The position numbers and the translations under genes were made by a program. A stretch of 44,654 bases of DNA from a virus: positions 1-44,654 of IMG/VR virus record IMGVR_UViG_3300045971_000138, one strand, 5' to 3'. The notes beneath the pieces are model-generated. The model did no database searches, was not told where the DNA came from, and saw nothing but the letters and a program-made list of their open reading frames with translations. This document shows, piece after piece, positions 7,210-15,164 of the stretch. The first letter of the stretch is position 1, and each line of letters starts with the position of its first letter.

Positions 7210-7701
7210 TTAGATCTCCACATCATTATATTGAAGGTTAGCAGGATTATCTCTGAGAGATTGAGCCATTGCTGTTATTCCTGCAGCCATAGCATTTCTT
7301 GGTTTATATCCTATCTCGTGATGTATGCTTCTAGAAGGACATATCTCAATAAGAGCACGCATAAAGAGTATCCCATGATTAGCTGAGAACTGTTTCCTAT
7401 TAAAGCATATAGCATGAGCCATTTCATGCGCTACATACCACTCCATATACTCTGCGCCTTTATTCATAGCCCAGATTGGAATTGTTATGATCTTTGTCTC
7501 ATAATAGCAACGACCTCTCTTAGCTTCTACAGCGTAGAAGTTCCAGTTCTTGCTTATGAGATCATTGTATGTTATCAAGAGATCAGGGGATATTGTTTTA
7601 TTTAGTCTATCCGTCTCTTTGAAAGAGATTCCTTTCGGATACTTATTAAGGGGGATTATCTTAAACTCATCATCATCTTGTTTCATTATTAGGGTGTTCA
7701 T
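7210..7701 (-). CDS. SprT-like zinc metallopeptidase domain protein (163 aa)
   Basis: Residues 92-96 read HEMAH, an HExxH zinc protease motif. They are followed 12 residues later by NHG (H109) in the arrangement HE-aH...HG-F seen in SprT/Spartan-like putative metallopeptidases. The preceding strand (TKIITIPIWA) fits the family. The start ATG at 7701 has AAGGAAG upstream. As the second gene from the early promoter it is expressed early and may cleave a host or DNA-bound protein. SprT/Spartan relatives remove DNA-protein crosslinks; whether that applies here is inference. Confidence 0.7.
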   Translation of the reverse strand: MNTLIMKQDDDEFKIIPLNKYPKGISFKETDRLNKTISPDLLITYNDLISKNWNFYAVEAKRGRCYYETKIITIPIWAMNKGAEYMEWYVAHEMAHAICFNRKQFSANHGILFMRALIEICPSRSIHHEIGYKPRNAMAAGITAMAQSLRDNPANLQYNDVEI

Positions 7702-7728
7702 TATATCTTCCTTCTATTTGTTTGAAGC

Positions 7729-7935
7729 TTAGGATTTCGTTGGGAGGGATTCTATTTTTAGTCCGGTGTTACGATCTATCTCGCCTACTCTTGGCGCAGG
7801 AAGCTTCCATTCTATCTTCCGTATCGCATAGCAGAGTTCTCTTGATGTTATCAATCCATTCTCATACTGTTCTATTATCTTTTTCAAATCCTGATCTATC
7901 TCGATCATTAGAAGGTTTTGCTTTGAGAGATCCAT
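7729..7935 (-). CDS. First gene of the leftward operon, hypothetical helical protein (68 aa)
   Basis: The protein starts MDLSKQNLLMIEIDQDLKKI. It is the promoter-proximal gene of the leftward unit, with AAAGGA about nine bases before the ATG and a sigma70-type promoter about 65-90 bases upstream. Helix-forming N-terminal half; no known domain. Small first genes of phage early operons often target host proteins, but nothing in the sequence proves that. Confidence 0.7.
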   Translation of the reverse strand: MDLSKQNLLMIEIDQDLKKIIEQYENGLITSRELCYAIRKIEWKLPAPRVGEIDRNTGLKIESLPTKS

Positions 7936-7999
7936 TTTCTATTATCCTTTCCGTGGTTTAGAATATACCCTTGTCTGGGATTCTGCAATCCCATATATT

Positions 8000-8028
8000 A
8001 TTATAGTTGATGATTCTGGAAAAGTCAA
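8000..8028 (-). promoter_or_regulatory. Sigma70-type promoter for the leftward operon
   Basis: On the minus strand the -35 box TTGACT (8028-8023) and the -10 box TATAAT (8005-8000) are separated by exactly 17 bases. Transcription would start near 7993, about 58 bases before the first gene. The -10 box sits in the 11-mer TCAACTATAAT, which is repeated in the rightward promoter. Confidence 0.8.
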
Positions 8029-8067
8029 GGAAAAAAGTCAAAAACTTGAAAAACTCTTAAAAGTCAA
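8020..8067. repeat. Iteron-like AAAAGTCAA repeats
   Basis: The 9-mer AAAAGTCAA occurs at 8020, 8033 and 8059, spacings of 13 and 26 (twice 13) bases, so all copies lie on nearly the same phase grid. On the opposite strand it reads TTGACTTTT. The first copy supplies the -35 box of the leftward promoter. A further copy, AAAAGTCAAGG, lies at 9179. The repeats could be binding sites for an initiator or a repressor. Confidence 0.55.
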
Positions 8068-8073
8068 AGAGTT
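8052..8073. promoter_or_regulatory. Inverted repeat, possible operator
   Basis: AACTCTT (8052-8058) and AAGAGTT (8067-8073) are perfect 7-bp arms around an 8-base centre that contains the third AAAAGTCA repeat. It lies about 24-45 bases upstream of the leftward -35 box. This looks like a dimeric protein-binding site. It lacks the GC-rich stem and T-run of a terminator. Confidence 0.45.
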
Positions 8074-8187
8074 ACCCCTTGTCCCATCGGTTTTGTCTGT
8101 TCGGTTCAATTCCTATGATATTCTGTTGATTAAGTAGATAATAGAGATGTGTTCTTTAGAAGATTCTAGGTGCAATACGTGTACGAG

Positions 8188-8216
8188 TTTAAATTTTAAA
8201 AATATAAATATATATA
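8188..8216. other. AT-rich block, possible unwinding element
   Basis: Twenty-nine consecutive A/T bases lie in the middle of the divergent control region. Together with the nearby iterons this could be a DNA unwinding element of the phage origin, or a curved upstream element for the rightward promoter. No direct evidence distinguishes these. Confidence 0.35.
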
Positions 8217-8406
8217 CATATCTTCTAAACAAGGGTTTGTCTTATAGGATAGCAAGAGCTTATAGTTCTGTGAATATAAGATGATAGGGTTCGGTCGCTC
8301 TCAGGAACCCATAGGACAGGGGGGAAACTTGCGACTTTTAGGACTTTCCGTAGTTTCCGGATTAGGATGAGATACTAAATTATTTTAGAATAAATGAAAA
8401 TATTCC

Positions 8407-8435
8407 TTGCTTTCCTCCCATTCCTCAACTATAAT
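8407..8435 (+). promoter_or_regulatory. Sigma70-type promoter for the rightward unit
   Basis: The -35 box TTGCTT (8407-8412) and -10 box TATAAT (8430-8435) are separated by 17 bases. The -10 box is in the same 11-mer TCAACTATAAT as in the leftward promoter. Start of transcription would be near 8442, giving a leader of about 70 bases with short inverted repeats (CGGG/CCCG at 8457/8473 and GTTCCT/AGGAAC at 8467/8482) before the gene at 8512. Confidence 0.7.
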
Positions 8436-8511
8436 TCAGTCATAGGTTGAATAAAACGGGTTTAGGGTTCCTCCCGATAAAAGGAACTCACATCATAAAG
8501 GAAAGCGTATC

Positions 8512-9090
8512 ATGAAACAGTTTATTATGGTAGTTAGCAAGAAGGTTGATGGCGAATATCAAGAAGTCGGCAAAGTTAATATCTTTTTCCCTTTGCTCTC
8601 AGAACTCGGGGTAGCAGTTGAACCGAAAGAATATGATGAGGCGGGTTTTCCTGTATATGAGGATGATAAGGTTCAATACGCTTTTGATGCTGTTCTTGCC
8701 GCTGTTAAGGCTCAGGCTCGCAATAAGCTTGTATCGGGTACTGCTACGCTGAAGGACGGTTTGAAGATAGCGGAAAGCGTGGAAGAACTGCTAGAATCCG
8801 GTAGTGGTAAGACAGGCGAAGCTTTGGCGATTGTACGAGACTTCTTGAAAGCTTTCAAAGCTTGGCTGCCGACTACTAAGAAGTCCGAGAAGGTTCAAGC
8901 AGCAGTCTATGAGCTTGCATCAAATCGTAAGGGTCTTGCACTTCAGACAGTAGATAAGAAGTCTAAGTTTAGCGTCTATCTCTCGGACTTCACAAAGACG
9001 CTTAACCCCGAACAGGCTACTCGCTTTTCTCGCCCTCTCTTGGCCTTAGATGAGGCTTGCAGCGCCGTTGATGCTTTGGACGATATGTAA
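8512..9090 (+). CDS. Unknown, probably abundant protein (192 aa)
   Basis: I do not recognise this protein. It starts MKQFIMVVSKKVDGEYQEVG, has a beta-rich N-terminus and is otherwise helical. It stands alone between a good promoter (8407-8435) and a strong terminator (9122-9150), and AAGGAAA precedes its ATG. Its codon choice (CGT/CGC, CTG/TTG, GGT) is unlike the AGA/CTT/GGA-rich neighbours and resembles the major capsid gene, which points to high expression. A DNA-binding, anti-host or virion role are all possible; there are no motifs to choose among them. Confidence 0.8.
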   Translation: MKQFIMVVSKKVDGEYQEVGKVNIFFPLLSELGVAVEPKEYDEAGFPVYEDDKVQYAFDAVLAAVKAQARNKLVSGTATLKDGLKIAESVEELLESGSGKTGEALAIVRDFLKAFKAWLPTTKKSEKVQAAVYELASNRKGLALQTVDKKSKFSVYLSDFTKTLNPEQATRFSRPLLALDEACSAVDALDDM

Positions 9091-9103
9091 CCCTTCCGCC
9101 TAA

Positions 9104-9119
9104 TAGATCGCCCGATCTA
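9104..9119. repeat. Perfect inverted repeat just after the 192-aa gene
   Basis: TAGATCG (9104-9110) and CGATCTA (9113-9119) are perfect arms around CC. It lies 14 bases after the stop codon and directly upstream of the terminator stem. It may stabilise the transcript 3' end or be a protein site; the very short loop makes an RNA hairpin less favourable than a DNA palindrome. Confidence 0.45.
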
Positions 9120-9121
9120 GT

Positions 9122-9150
9122 AGCCCTCCTGAAGTTTAGGGGGGCTTTTT
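9122..9150 (+). terminator. Rho-independent terminator
   Basis: Stem AGCCCTCC (9122-9129) pairs with GGGGGGCT (9139-9146) with one G-T pair and a 9-base loop, followed by TTTTT. It closes the monocistronic 192-residue protein gene. Some read-through or a second promoter is needed for the terminase genes downstream. Confidence 0.85.
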
Positions 9151-9151
9151 C

Positions 9152-9369
9152 ACGCCTATCAAAACCATGAAAGCTAAGAAAAGTCAAGGGGGGCTAAGGG
9201 CTTTTTTTAGATCGGCCACGTGGCTCAGCTATCAATAGCTTCTAAAAAATTTTCCTAAACTTTTCCAGGAAATCCACTCTTGCTCTTCTTCTATCTATGT
9301 TACTATGTCCTTATCCTTTTCATAACCACTTTTCCGAAAGCTTTTATTATTTCCGAAAGGAGATCTTAT
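9152..9369. other. Gap before the terminase genes
   Basis: This gap holds a further AAAAGTCAAGG copy (9179-9189), the 10-bp palindrome GCCACGTGGC (9215-9224), an inverted repeat AGCTAT/ATAGCT (9227-9240), and a weak extended -10 candidate TGTTACTAT (9298-9306) with TTGCTC 15 bases upstream of TACTAT. A packaging (pac/cos) site is often near the small terminase gene, so the palindromes are candidates. No convincing gene is seen. Confidence 0.4.
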
Positions 9370-10035
9370 ATGAATAAAGAAAGAGTAGCTCTCCTTCTGG
9401 CATCCGGCCTGAAACAAGCTAATGTTGCTTCTATAGTAGGATGCTCACCAGCTCTTATCTCCCAGCTTATGTCCTCGGATGCGGAGTTCAGAGATCTCTA
9501 TGCAGAAGCTCAGACGAAGACAGCAGAGAAGGATCAGGAAGAACTTGCTATCTCTGCGAAATATCTCACAGCGGAGCATGCCCTTCTCGACCAAGTTCTT
9601 AATATGGCTCCTGCATCTGAGCTTCGAGATGTCGTAGGAGCCTTGCGTGTTATCTCTGAGCGTCAAGATCGCGCACGTTCTCGTGTGAACCCAATTCCTC
9701 TTGGAGGGAATGTAGTCTTTACACAGAATATAGTACAACTCAGTCTCCCAGGTCATGCTATTCAGATAGCCCCTGTTATGACTCGAACGAAAGATAATGA
9801 AATTACAGCGATAGAAGGTCAAAATCTGGCTCCTCTATCTTCACAAGGTGTTACAAACCTTTTTAAGAACCTTAAGCAAGAGAAGGAGATTCAAAATGAG
9901 CGTCCAAGAATATCTTCAGAAGCAGAAGGATGCTCTGAAGAAGTTATTCCCTTTCTTGACTCCTGCGAAGAAATAGTAGAAATACCTCTTCCTGTCAGGA
10001 TGCGAGATATAGAGATAGAAGATGTTAGAATCTGA
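9370..10035 (+). CDS. Terminase small subunit
   Basis: This protein would bind the packaging site and regulate the large terminase. The N-terminus (MNKERVALLLASGLKQANVA, then SIVGCSPALISQLMSSD) is a helix-turn-helix of the kind found in phage small terminases. It is followed by a helical oligomerisation region (residues 45-115) and a variable C-terminus. The ATG at 9370 is seven bases after AAAGGAG. The frame is open to 9280, but that 30-residue hydrophobic extension has no proper start. It overlaps the large terminase gene by 14 bases. Identification rests on the HTH and position. Confidence 0.75.
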   Translation: MNKERVALLLASGLKQANVASIVGCSPALISQLMSSDAEFRDLYAEAQTKTAEKDQEELAISAKYLTAEHALLDQVLNMAPASELRDVVGALRVISERQDRARSRVNPIPLGGNVVFTQNIVQLSLPGHAIQIAPVMTRTKDNEITAIEGQNLAPLSSQGVTNLFKNLKQEKEIQNERPRISSEAEGCSEEVIPFLDSCEEIVEIPLPVRMRDIEIEDVRI

Positions 10036-11515
10036 AATACAAGATGTTAATGTAGCTCTAGGGGATGCTTATGAGCGAGGTAAAACAGATATTAACTTCT
10101 TCGCTGGTCTATGTATTCCAGACGTGTGTCTATTTGCTCTTCCTATGTTTTATGTTGCTGTGTGGAGTCTTCTTACTACGCGTACTGAAGAGAATCTGGG
10201 TAAGCTTCTTAGGTTTGCTCTAGGACTTCCACGAGGTCATGCAAAGACTACATTCATAAAAATAATAATCTGTTGGCTTATAGTATATGATAAAGCTAAT
10301 TTCATCCTCATTGTCTGTTCTAACTCAGATTTGGCTGAGCTTCTGCTCGCTGATATTCATAACATTCTTCTCTCTCCTAATATGGTCTCTATATATGGGA
10401 ATTGGAGAGAGAACCTAGCAATCGACTCTGCAGATACTAAGAAAGCAGCTTATCATAACAGATCAGTTAGCATAGTAGCTCGTGGCTGGTCTGCTGGCAT
10501 ACGAGGTATCAACTTACAGAATCAACGGCCTGATGTTATATTCTGTGATGACGTACAAACAAGGAAGAATGACGAATCTCCTACAGAGAGAACTAATCTT
10601 CTTACAGAGCTTGTCGGTACGATCTTTAAGGCGTTAGCTCCTCGTGGGAATCGTCTCATAATCTACGTAGGAAATATGTATTCTGAGGAGTGTATCCTCA
10701 ATAAGTTTAAGAAGATGTCCTCCTGGGTCTCTATGGTTACAGGAGCCATCTTAGAATCTAGTAGACCTTTATGGCCTGAGTTGTTCTCAATAGACGAACT
10801 CATGGAATCTTACTATCATGATGAGGCTCTTGGATTAGCTCATATATGGTTTGCTGAGGTGATGAATGATCCTAAGAGTGTTGCTCTTTCTATACTTCCT
10901 CATCCTGTGCCTGATTGTGACCTTTCAGATGAGGATCTTCTAGACCCAGATGGTTCTTTTATCACGATAGATCCTGCTGGATTCCGTAACACATCAGATG
11001 ATAATGTGATAGTAGTTCATCTAAAATATCAGAATAAAGGTTATGTTGTTAAGACTGTGAAGGGTATTCTTGATCCTGCAGAGATCATAGAGAAAACGAT
11101 AACCCTTGCCATACAGTATAACTGCTGTCTCATAGGAGTCGAGGATGTGGGATATCAGCAGACTCTTGGATTCTGGCTCACATTCTATATTAATAAATTT
11201 AAGATAACTGGTCTAACAGTTGTTCCTCTTAAGCCTCATGGAAGAACTAAGGAATCTCGTATACGTCAATTCATTCAAGAACTTTATGCAAAGACATATT
11301 TCCTCTATAGCCCTGAGACAAGAAGAGATTTCGTCTGGCAGGCATCGACTTATAAGATAGGAAAGAAAGAGGGAAACAAGGATGACCTTCTAGATGCTAT
11401 CGCATACGGTCTTGATATAAGAAATGAGTACTGGCATCTTATCCATACTCTTACCAGGAAGGTTACAATAGATCATGGGAAGTGTAATGTAGTAGCAGGG
11501 AATACACCTTTCTAA
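10022..11515 (+). CDS. Terminase large subunit
   Basis: This 497-residue packaging ATPase-nuclease has an ATPase loop GLPRGHAKTT (residues 68-77), Walker B VIFCDD (172-177) and a motif III-like stretch (RLIIYVGN, 211-218). The C-terminal RNase H-like nuclease has conserved acids D317 (FITIDPAG), E374 (GVEDVGYQ) and D454/D455/D458 (KDDLLDAIAYG). It is full length for the family. Gene order (small subunit before, portal after) is classical. Which packaging strategy it uses cannot be read from the protein alone. Confidence 0.93.
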   Translation: MLESEIQDVNVALGDAYERGKTDINFFAGLCIPDVCLFALPMFYVAVWSLLTTRTEENLGKLLRFALGLPRGHAKTTFIKIIICWLIVYDKANFILIVCSNSDLAELLLADIHNILLSPNMVSIYGNWRENLAIDSADTKKAAYHNRSVSIVARGWSAGIRGINLQNQRPDVIFCDDVQTRKNDESPTERTNLLTELVGTIFKALAPRGNRLIIYVGNMYSEECILNKFKKMSSWVSMVTGAILESSRPLWPELFSIDELMESYYHDEALGLAHIWFAEVMNDPKSVALSILPHPVPDCDLSDEDLLDPDGSFITIDPAGFRNTSDDNVIVVHLKYQNKGYVVKTVKGILDPAEIIEKTITLAIQYNCCLIGVEDVGYQQTLGFWLTFYINKFKITGLTVVPLKPHGRTKESRIRQFIQELYAKTYFLYSPETRRDFVWQASTYKIGKKEGNKDDLLDAIAYGLDIRNEYWHLIHTLTRKVTIDHGKCNVVAGNTPF

Positions 11516-11525
11516 AGAGGATGAT

Positions 11526-12116
11526 ATGGCAGATCTTGAAAAAGTAAAAACAGTACCGTTTTATAGACCTGGATATAAAGAGAAGAACCTTGCCCCAGAG
11601 AAGATCCCGGTCGCTCATATAGAATCTCTTGTGAAGGCTATGAAGATCTCTGTGCAGAATGGTGCTCTATCTCCTGAGATTGCCAAGAAACTCCTTCCAA
11701 TAGCTCTCAAGGAAGGAAGACCAGATTTCGGAAATAATGTAAATGGTTACGCTAATAACCCTCGTAATAGAGAGATCGTAAATAAACTCTTCGATGGATA
11801 TATTAACACACCAGATGATATGGGAGATATGGCTCCTATTCGTCTCGTGTCTTCTAAGCTTGGGAATCAACTTCTCACAGCTTCCCATGACATGATTTCC
11901 ACAGATGATTTTGCTAAACTGAGTGCCCTTAAGCTCGCCATGACAGGACAACAAGATCCTAACAAAGCTGTTGAGATGTATAATGGAAAGGGTAAGCAGG
12001 CAGTAGCTTATTCTAAGGCTGTGGGAGAATACGAGAAAATGATAGACCATGAGGATAATAAAGAACTCAGAACCTTGGTCGATTCATTAGCGTCTTCCCC
12101 CTTCTCCCCTGATTAA
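11526..12116 (+). CDS. Hypothetical protein between terminase and portal (196 aa)
   Basis: This is a mostly helical, soluble protein starting MADLEKVKTVPFYRPGYKEK. It contains a conserved-looking stretch EGRPDFGNNVNGYANNPRNR (residues 64-83). The position between large terminase and portal suggests a morphogenesis or internal virion role. I do not recognise a family. Its ATG follows AAAGAGGATGAT. Confidence 0.75.
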   Translation: MADLEKVKTVPFYRPGYKEKNLAPEKIPVAHIESLVKAMKISVQNGALSPEIAKKLLPIALKEGRPDFGNNVNGYANNPRNREIVNKLFDGYINTPDDMGDMAPIRLVSSKLGNQLLTASHDMISTDDFAKLSALKLAMTGQQDPNKAVEMYNGKGKQAVAYSKAVGEYEKMIDHEDNKELRTLVDSLASSPFSPD

Positions 12117-12139
12117 TATAAGAAACAAGGAGCATCAAA

Positions 12140-14158
12140 ATGGATATTCAAGCTAATAGTCCTGTTGTTATCCCGAAGCCAAATTCTCAGAAACTCATTC
12201 TTGAGTTCGCTACGAGGATTCTAACAGAGCATAAGAAATTCTCCCAATACTACAATAAGATGGAAGCCATAGATCAAGCCTATGCTCGCTTCCAGGCAAA
12301 TAAAGATCCTCATACAGGTGAAGTTACTGGGCAAGGGATAGATGCTGCTACAACCCCAGTAGGAGTAATGAATCTTCCTTCTACGGTTCCTCCTGTTGTG
12401 ATCTCTCAAGTAGATTCTATGGTGGCTTATCTCTCTGAGGTTTTTCTCTCAGGATCTCCACTCTTTCCTATCGTCTCGAACCCTAAGAATAAAGACTCGG
12501 CTGAGCAACTTGAAACTCTCATAGATGATCATGCAACATTAGGGGGATATGCTCGTCAACTCCTTATGTTCATACGAGATGGAGTGAAGTATAATTTCTC
12601 AGCACTCGAAGCTGATTGGACTTCTGTCTCCCAGTATTCGATAATGAACGATCTTCTGATGAATTCGAATCAGAAAGGTCCGAAACAGAAGCTCGATAAA
12701 TCGATTACTAAATACACGAAGCTGAAACGGCTTGATCCTTATAACACAGTCTACGATCATAATGTGAATCCTGGTGACATATCTGCGGAGGGGGATTACG
12801 CAGGTTATGTTGAGGTTCTATCAAGGACGAAGACTAAGAGATTCCTTAATCGGCTAGCTGCAGAAGGGAAAGCCTTCAATGTAAGAGAAGCTCTTAGTTC
12901 AGGAGATCTCTCCACAAGTCCTGAAAGTGTTGCGAATTATAGGGTTCATCCAACAGTCTCTAATTACATAGATGCCAGGAGACCTCTTGATGGTATGAAC
13001 TGGTATACATATCTCACAGGTCAGCAAGAATCTAAGGATACTATTAAGACTGGTAACTTTGAGATCTTTCGTTTCTATGCTCGTATTATGCCTTCTGAAT
13101 TCCAGATAGTAGGTCCAGAAGCTAAGACTCCTCAGATCTGGAAGTTCGTTGTTGTAAATAATGCAGTGCTTGTACAGGCTGAAAGGATTATATCTGCATA
13201 TGATTATATTCCTATCCTATTCGGTCAACCTCTTGAAGATGGTCTCGGACATCAAACCCAGTCTATTGCTGAATCGAATATTCCGTTTCAGTCTGCGGCT
13301 ACTACGTTATTTAATATCCGTTTTAATTCTGCTCGTAGGGCTGTGTCTGATCGTGCCTTATATGACGCTGACCTTATTAGTCCCGCCGATATTAATGCGC
13401 CTGTCCCAGCTGCTAAAATACCTGTCAAGAGTAATTCCCTAGATGGTACACGTAGAATCCAGGATGCATATCATCAGATCCCTTTCGATGCTAGAGGAAC
13501 TGAGGCTGCCTTTCAAGATGGTATGTCTATCGTATCCTTCGGAAAGGAGTTATCCGGTCTTAACAATCCTATGCAAGGGAAGTTCCAGAAGGGGAACAAG
13601 AGTGTTAAAGAGTGGGATGATACAATGTCTGGTGCGGATGCTAGACTTCGTCTACCAGCTCTCACCCTTGAGTTCCAAGTCTTTATGCCATTGAAAGAGA
13701 TCCTTAAACTTAATATCTATCAATATGGAGAGGATGCAGAAGTCGTCTCTCAGAAAGATGGATCTGTCAAGAAGGTAGATATAGAGAAACTTAAGACCCA
13801 GGTTCTCTCCTTCCGTGTAGCAGATGGTTATACTCCTAAGAGTAAACTCGCTGGTACAGACTCTATCATGCAACTTATGCAAATCCTTGGACAATCTCAG
13901 CTTCTTCAGCAGAGATACGGTCCAATGCTTCCTGGTATGTTCGCTCATCTTGCTCAGCTTTTAGGTGTGAGAGGTCTTGAGGAATATACTCCAGATGCAG
14001 GACAACAAGAGAGTAATATGATGCAGGCGAATCAGATGCAACAAGGTGTTCATCCTCAGACTGGTATGCCAATGAATCCCGCCGACATGGCTCCTATGGT
14101 TCAAGCGGCAGCAACCGCAGCTGCACCTCCTGTTGGTCAAACTCCTACTAAACAATAA
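12140..14158 (+). CDS. Portal (head-tail connector) protein
   Basis: This 672-residue protein forms the dodecameric ring at the packaging vertex. Identification rests on its place (large terminase, one small gene, portal, scaffold, capsid), its length, which suits podovirus portals (500-750 residues), and its mixed alpha/beta composition. The C-terminal tail is Met/Gln/Ala-rich (ANQMQQGVHPQTGMPMNPAD), as in many portal C-termini. A long wing-like N-terminal region precedes a helical core around residues 450-520. I cannot point to a decisive short motif. Confidence 0.8.
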   Translation: MDIQANSPVVIPKPNSQKLILEFATRILTEHKKFSQYYNKMEAIDQAYARFQANKDPHTGEVTGQGIDAATTPVGVMNLPSTVPPVVISQVDSMVAYLSEVFLSGSPLFPIVSNPKNKDSAEQLETLIDDHATLGGYARQLLMFIRDGVKYNFSALEADWTSVSQYSIMNDLLMNSNQKGPKQKLDKSITKYTKLKRLDPYNTVYDHNVNPGDISAEGDYAGYVEVLSRTKTKRFLNRLAAEGKAFNVREALSSGDLSTSPESVANYRVHPTVSNYIDARRPLDGMNWYTYLTGQQESKDTIKTGNFEIFRFYARIMPSEFQIVGPEAKTPQIWKFVVVNNAVLVQAERIISAYDYIPILFGQPLEDGLGHQTQSIAESNIPFQSAATTLFNIRFNSARRAVSDRALYDADLISPADINAPVPAAKIPVKSNSLDGTRRIQDAYHQIPFDARGTEAAFQDGMSIVSFGKELSGLNNPMQGKFQKGNKSVKEWDDTMSGADARLRLPALTLEFQVFMPLKEILKLNIYQYGEDAEVVSQKDGSVKKVDIEKLKTQVLSFRVADGYTPKSKLAGTDSIMQLMQILGQSQLLQQRYGPMLPGMFAHLAQLLGVRGLEEYTPDAGQQESNMMQANQMQQGVHPQTGMPMNPADMAPMVQAAATAAAPPVGQTPTKQ

Positions 14159-14167
14159 GGATATATC

Positions 14168-14419
14168 ATGCTTAATGGAATAATCACACAGGAAACTCTT
14201 TCAAAAGAAGAGATAGCATCAATCACAGATATCTTCTCATCCCCTCTTGTGAAGAAATACCTTCGCATAATGGGACAGAATGATCTCGCAGAACTAGCAG
14301 TTCTCTCAGTGTCCGAGAGAGATGATAGTGAAGTAGCAAAGAAGCATGCCCTTGTTCAAGGGAAGTTGTCAACTCTCGTAACACTTCTTAGTATTATCAA
14401 ACCCCCAGTAAAGGAGTAA
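14168..14419 (+). CDS. Small hypothetical morphogenesis protein (83 aa)
   Basis: This is an all-helical small protein starting MLNGIITQETLSKEEIASIT, located between portal and scaffold with AAGGATATATC before the ATG. Short helical proteins at this place are often scaffold or assembly chaperones. The family is unknown. Confidence 0.7.
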   Translation: MLNGIITQETLSKEEIASITDIFSSPLVKKYLRIMGQNDLAELAVLSVSERDDSEVAKKHALVQGKLSTLVTLLSIIKPPVKE

Positions 14420-14423
14420 CATC

Positions 14424-15149
14424 ATGGCCGGTATTATGGATATGTTTAGAGCAAAAACACCAGAAGCACCTTCTTCGAGTAATCAAGGAGAAGATCCTAA
14501 TAAGCAAGGGAAAGAGAATCTCTCAGATAATGCACCTACTACGGATAAGTCCGGTAAGATGCCTGGAACTGAGATGACAGCTGAAAATCCCCTTGATGCT
14601 TATAAGAAAATGTTCGATAATGCCACTAATAACTCCGAGATCCAAGCTCCAGAGTTCAAATTAGATCCTAAGGTATTAAATGATGTATCTCGTAAGATGG
14701 ACTTTACGAGGGGGATAGAACAAGAGACATTGACAAAAGCTACTTCAGGAGATGTCAATGCTCTGATGGACATAATCAGAACTGTAGGACAAAACTCTTA
14801 TAAGGCTGCTATAGAACATAGCACTAACCTTACAGACACTTACATCAATCAACGTGGAGACTACGAGTCTAAGAAGTTAGAGAGAGGTGTTAAGTCTCAA
14901 CTGACTTCTAATGAACTTGCAAGTGCTCCTAACTACAGTCACCCAGTAGTAAAAGCAGAGCTGAATAGGATAGCTAATCAGTTTGCAGCGGCTAATCCGG
15001 ATGCTTCTCCGGTAGAGGTAGCCAAAGCAGCTCAGAAGTATATCTCAGATCTGCAATTCGCTCTTAACCCGTCTTCTCCTACTAAGAACTCTGATGGCTC
15101 CGATAAAGCTGAAGAGATGGATTGGACGAAATATCTTTCTAACTCTTGA
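14424..15149 (+). CDS. Capsid scaffolding protein
   Basis: This 241-residue protein sits directly upstream of the major capsid gene. The N-terminal 60 residues are low-complexity and disordered (Ser/Pro/Asn-rich). The rest is strongly helical and charged (ELNRIANQFAAANPDASPVE), and it ends with a short aromatic tail (MDWTKYLSNS) that may bind the capsid protein. Composition, length and position are those of podovirus scaffolds. No protease is encoded nearby, so it is probably released rather than digested. Confidence 0.75.
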   Translation: MAGIMDMFRAKTPEAPSSSNQGEDPNKQGKENLSDNAPTTDKSGKMPGTEMTAENPLDAYKKMFDNATNNSEIQAPEFKLDPKVLNDVSRKMDFTRGIEQETLTKATSGDVNALMDIIRTVGQNSYKAAIEHSTNLTDTYINQRGDYESKKLERGVKSQLTSNELASAPNYSHPVVKAELNRIANQFAAANPDASPVEVAKAAQKYISDLQFALNPSSPTKNSDGSDKAEEMDWTKYLSNS

Positions 15150-15164
15150 TAAGGATCTACAATC

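Larger units (their letters stand above)
7936..8511. other. Divergent control region without genes (possible origin)
   Basis: This 576-base stretch separates the two diverging transcription units. It holds a strong leftward promoter (8000-8028), iteron-like AAAAGTCAA repeats (8020-8067), a 7-bp inverted repeat (8052-8073), a run of 29 A/T bases (8188-8216), a GGGTTC/GAACCC hairpin (8287-8310), a rightward promoter (8407-8435) and a leader with short inverted repeats (8457-8491). I see no credible ORF. The combination of iterons and an AT-rich block is what one expects of a replication origin as well as of a transcription switch, but no initiator gene is recognisable. Confidence 0.6.

Noticed and set aside
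9280-9369. N-terminal extension of the small terminase frame
   Set aside because: It would need a TTG without a ribosome site and adds a hydrophobic stretch. The ATG at 9370 has AAAGGAG at ideal spacing.
9297-9374. Possible 25-residue leader ORF ending over the terminase start
   Set aside because: No Shine-Dalgarno before its ATG, and no repeated codons or pairing that would suggest attenuation. The stop overlap may be chance.
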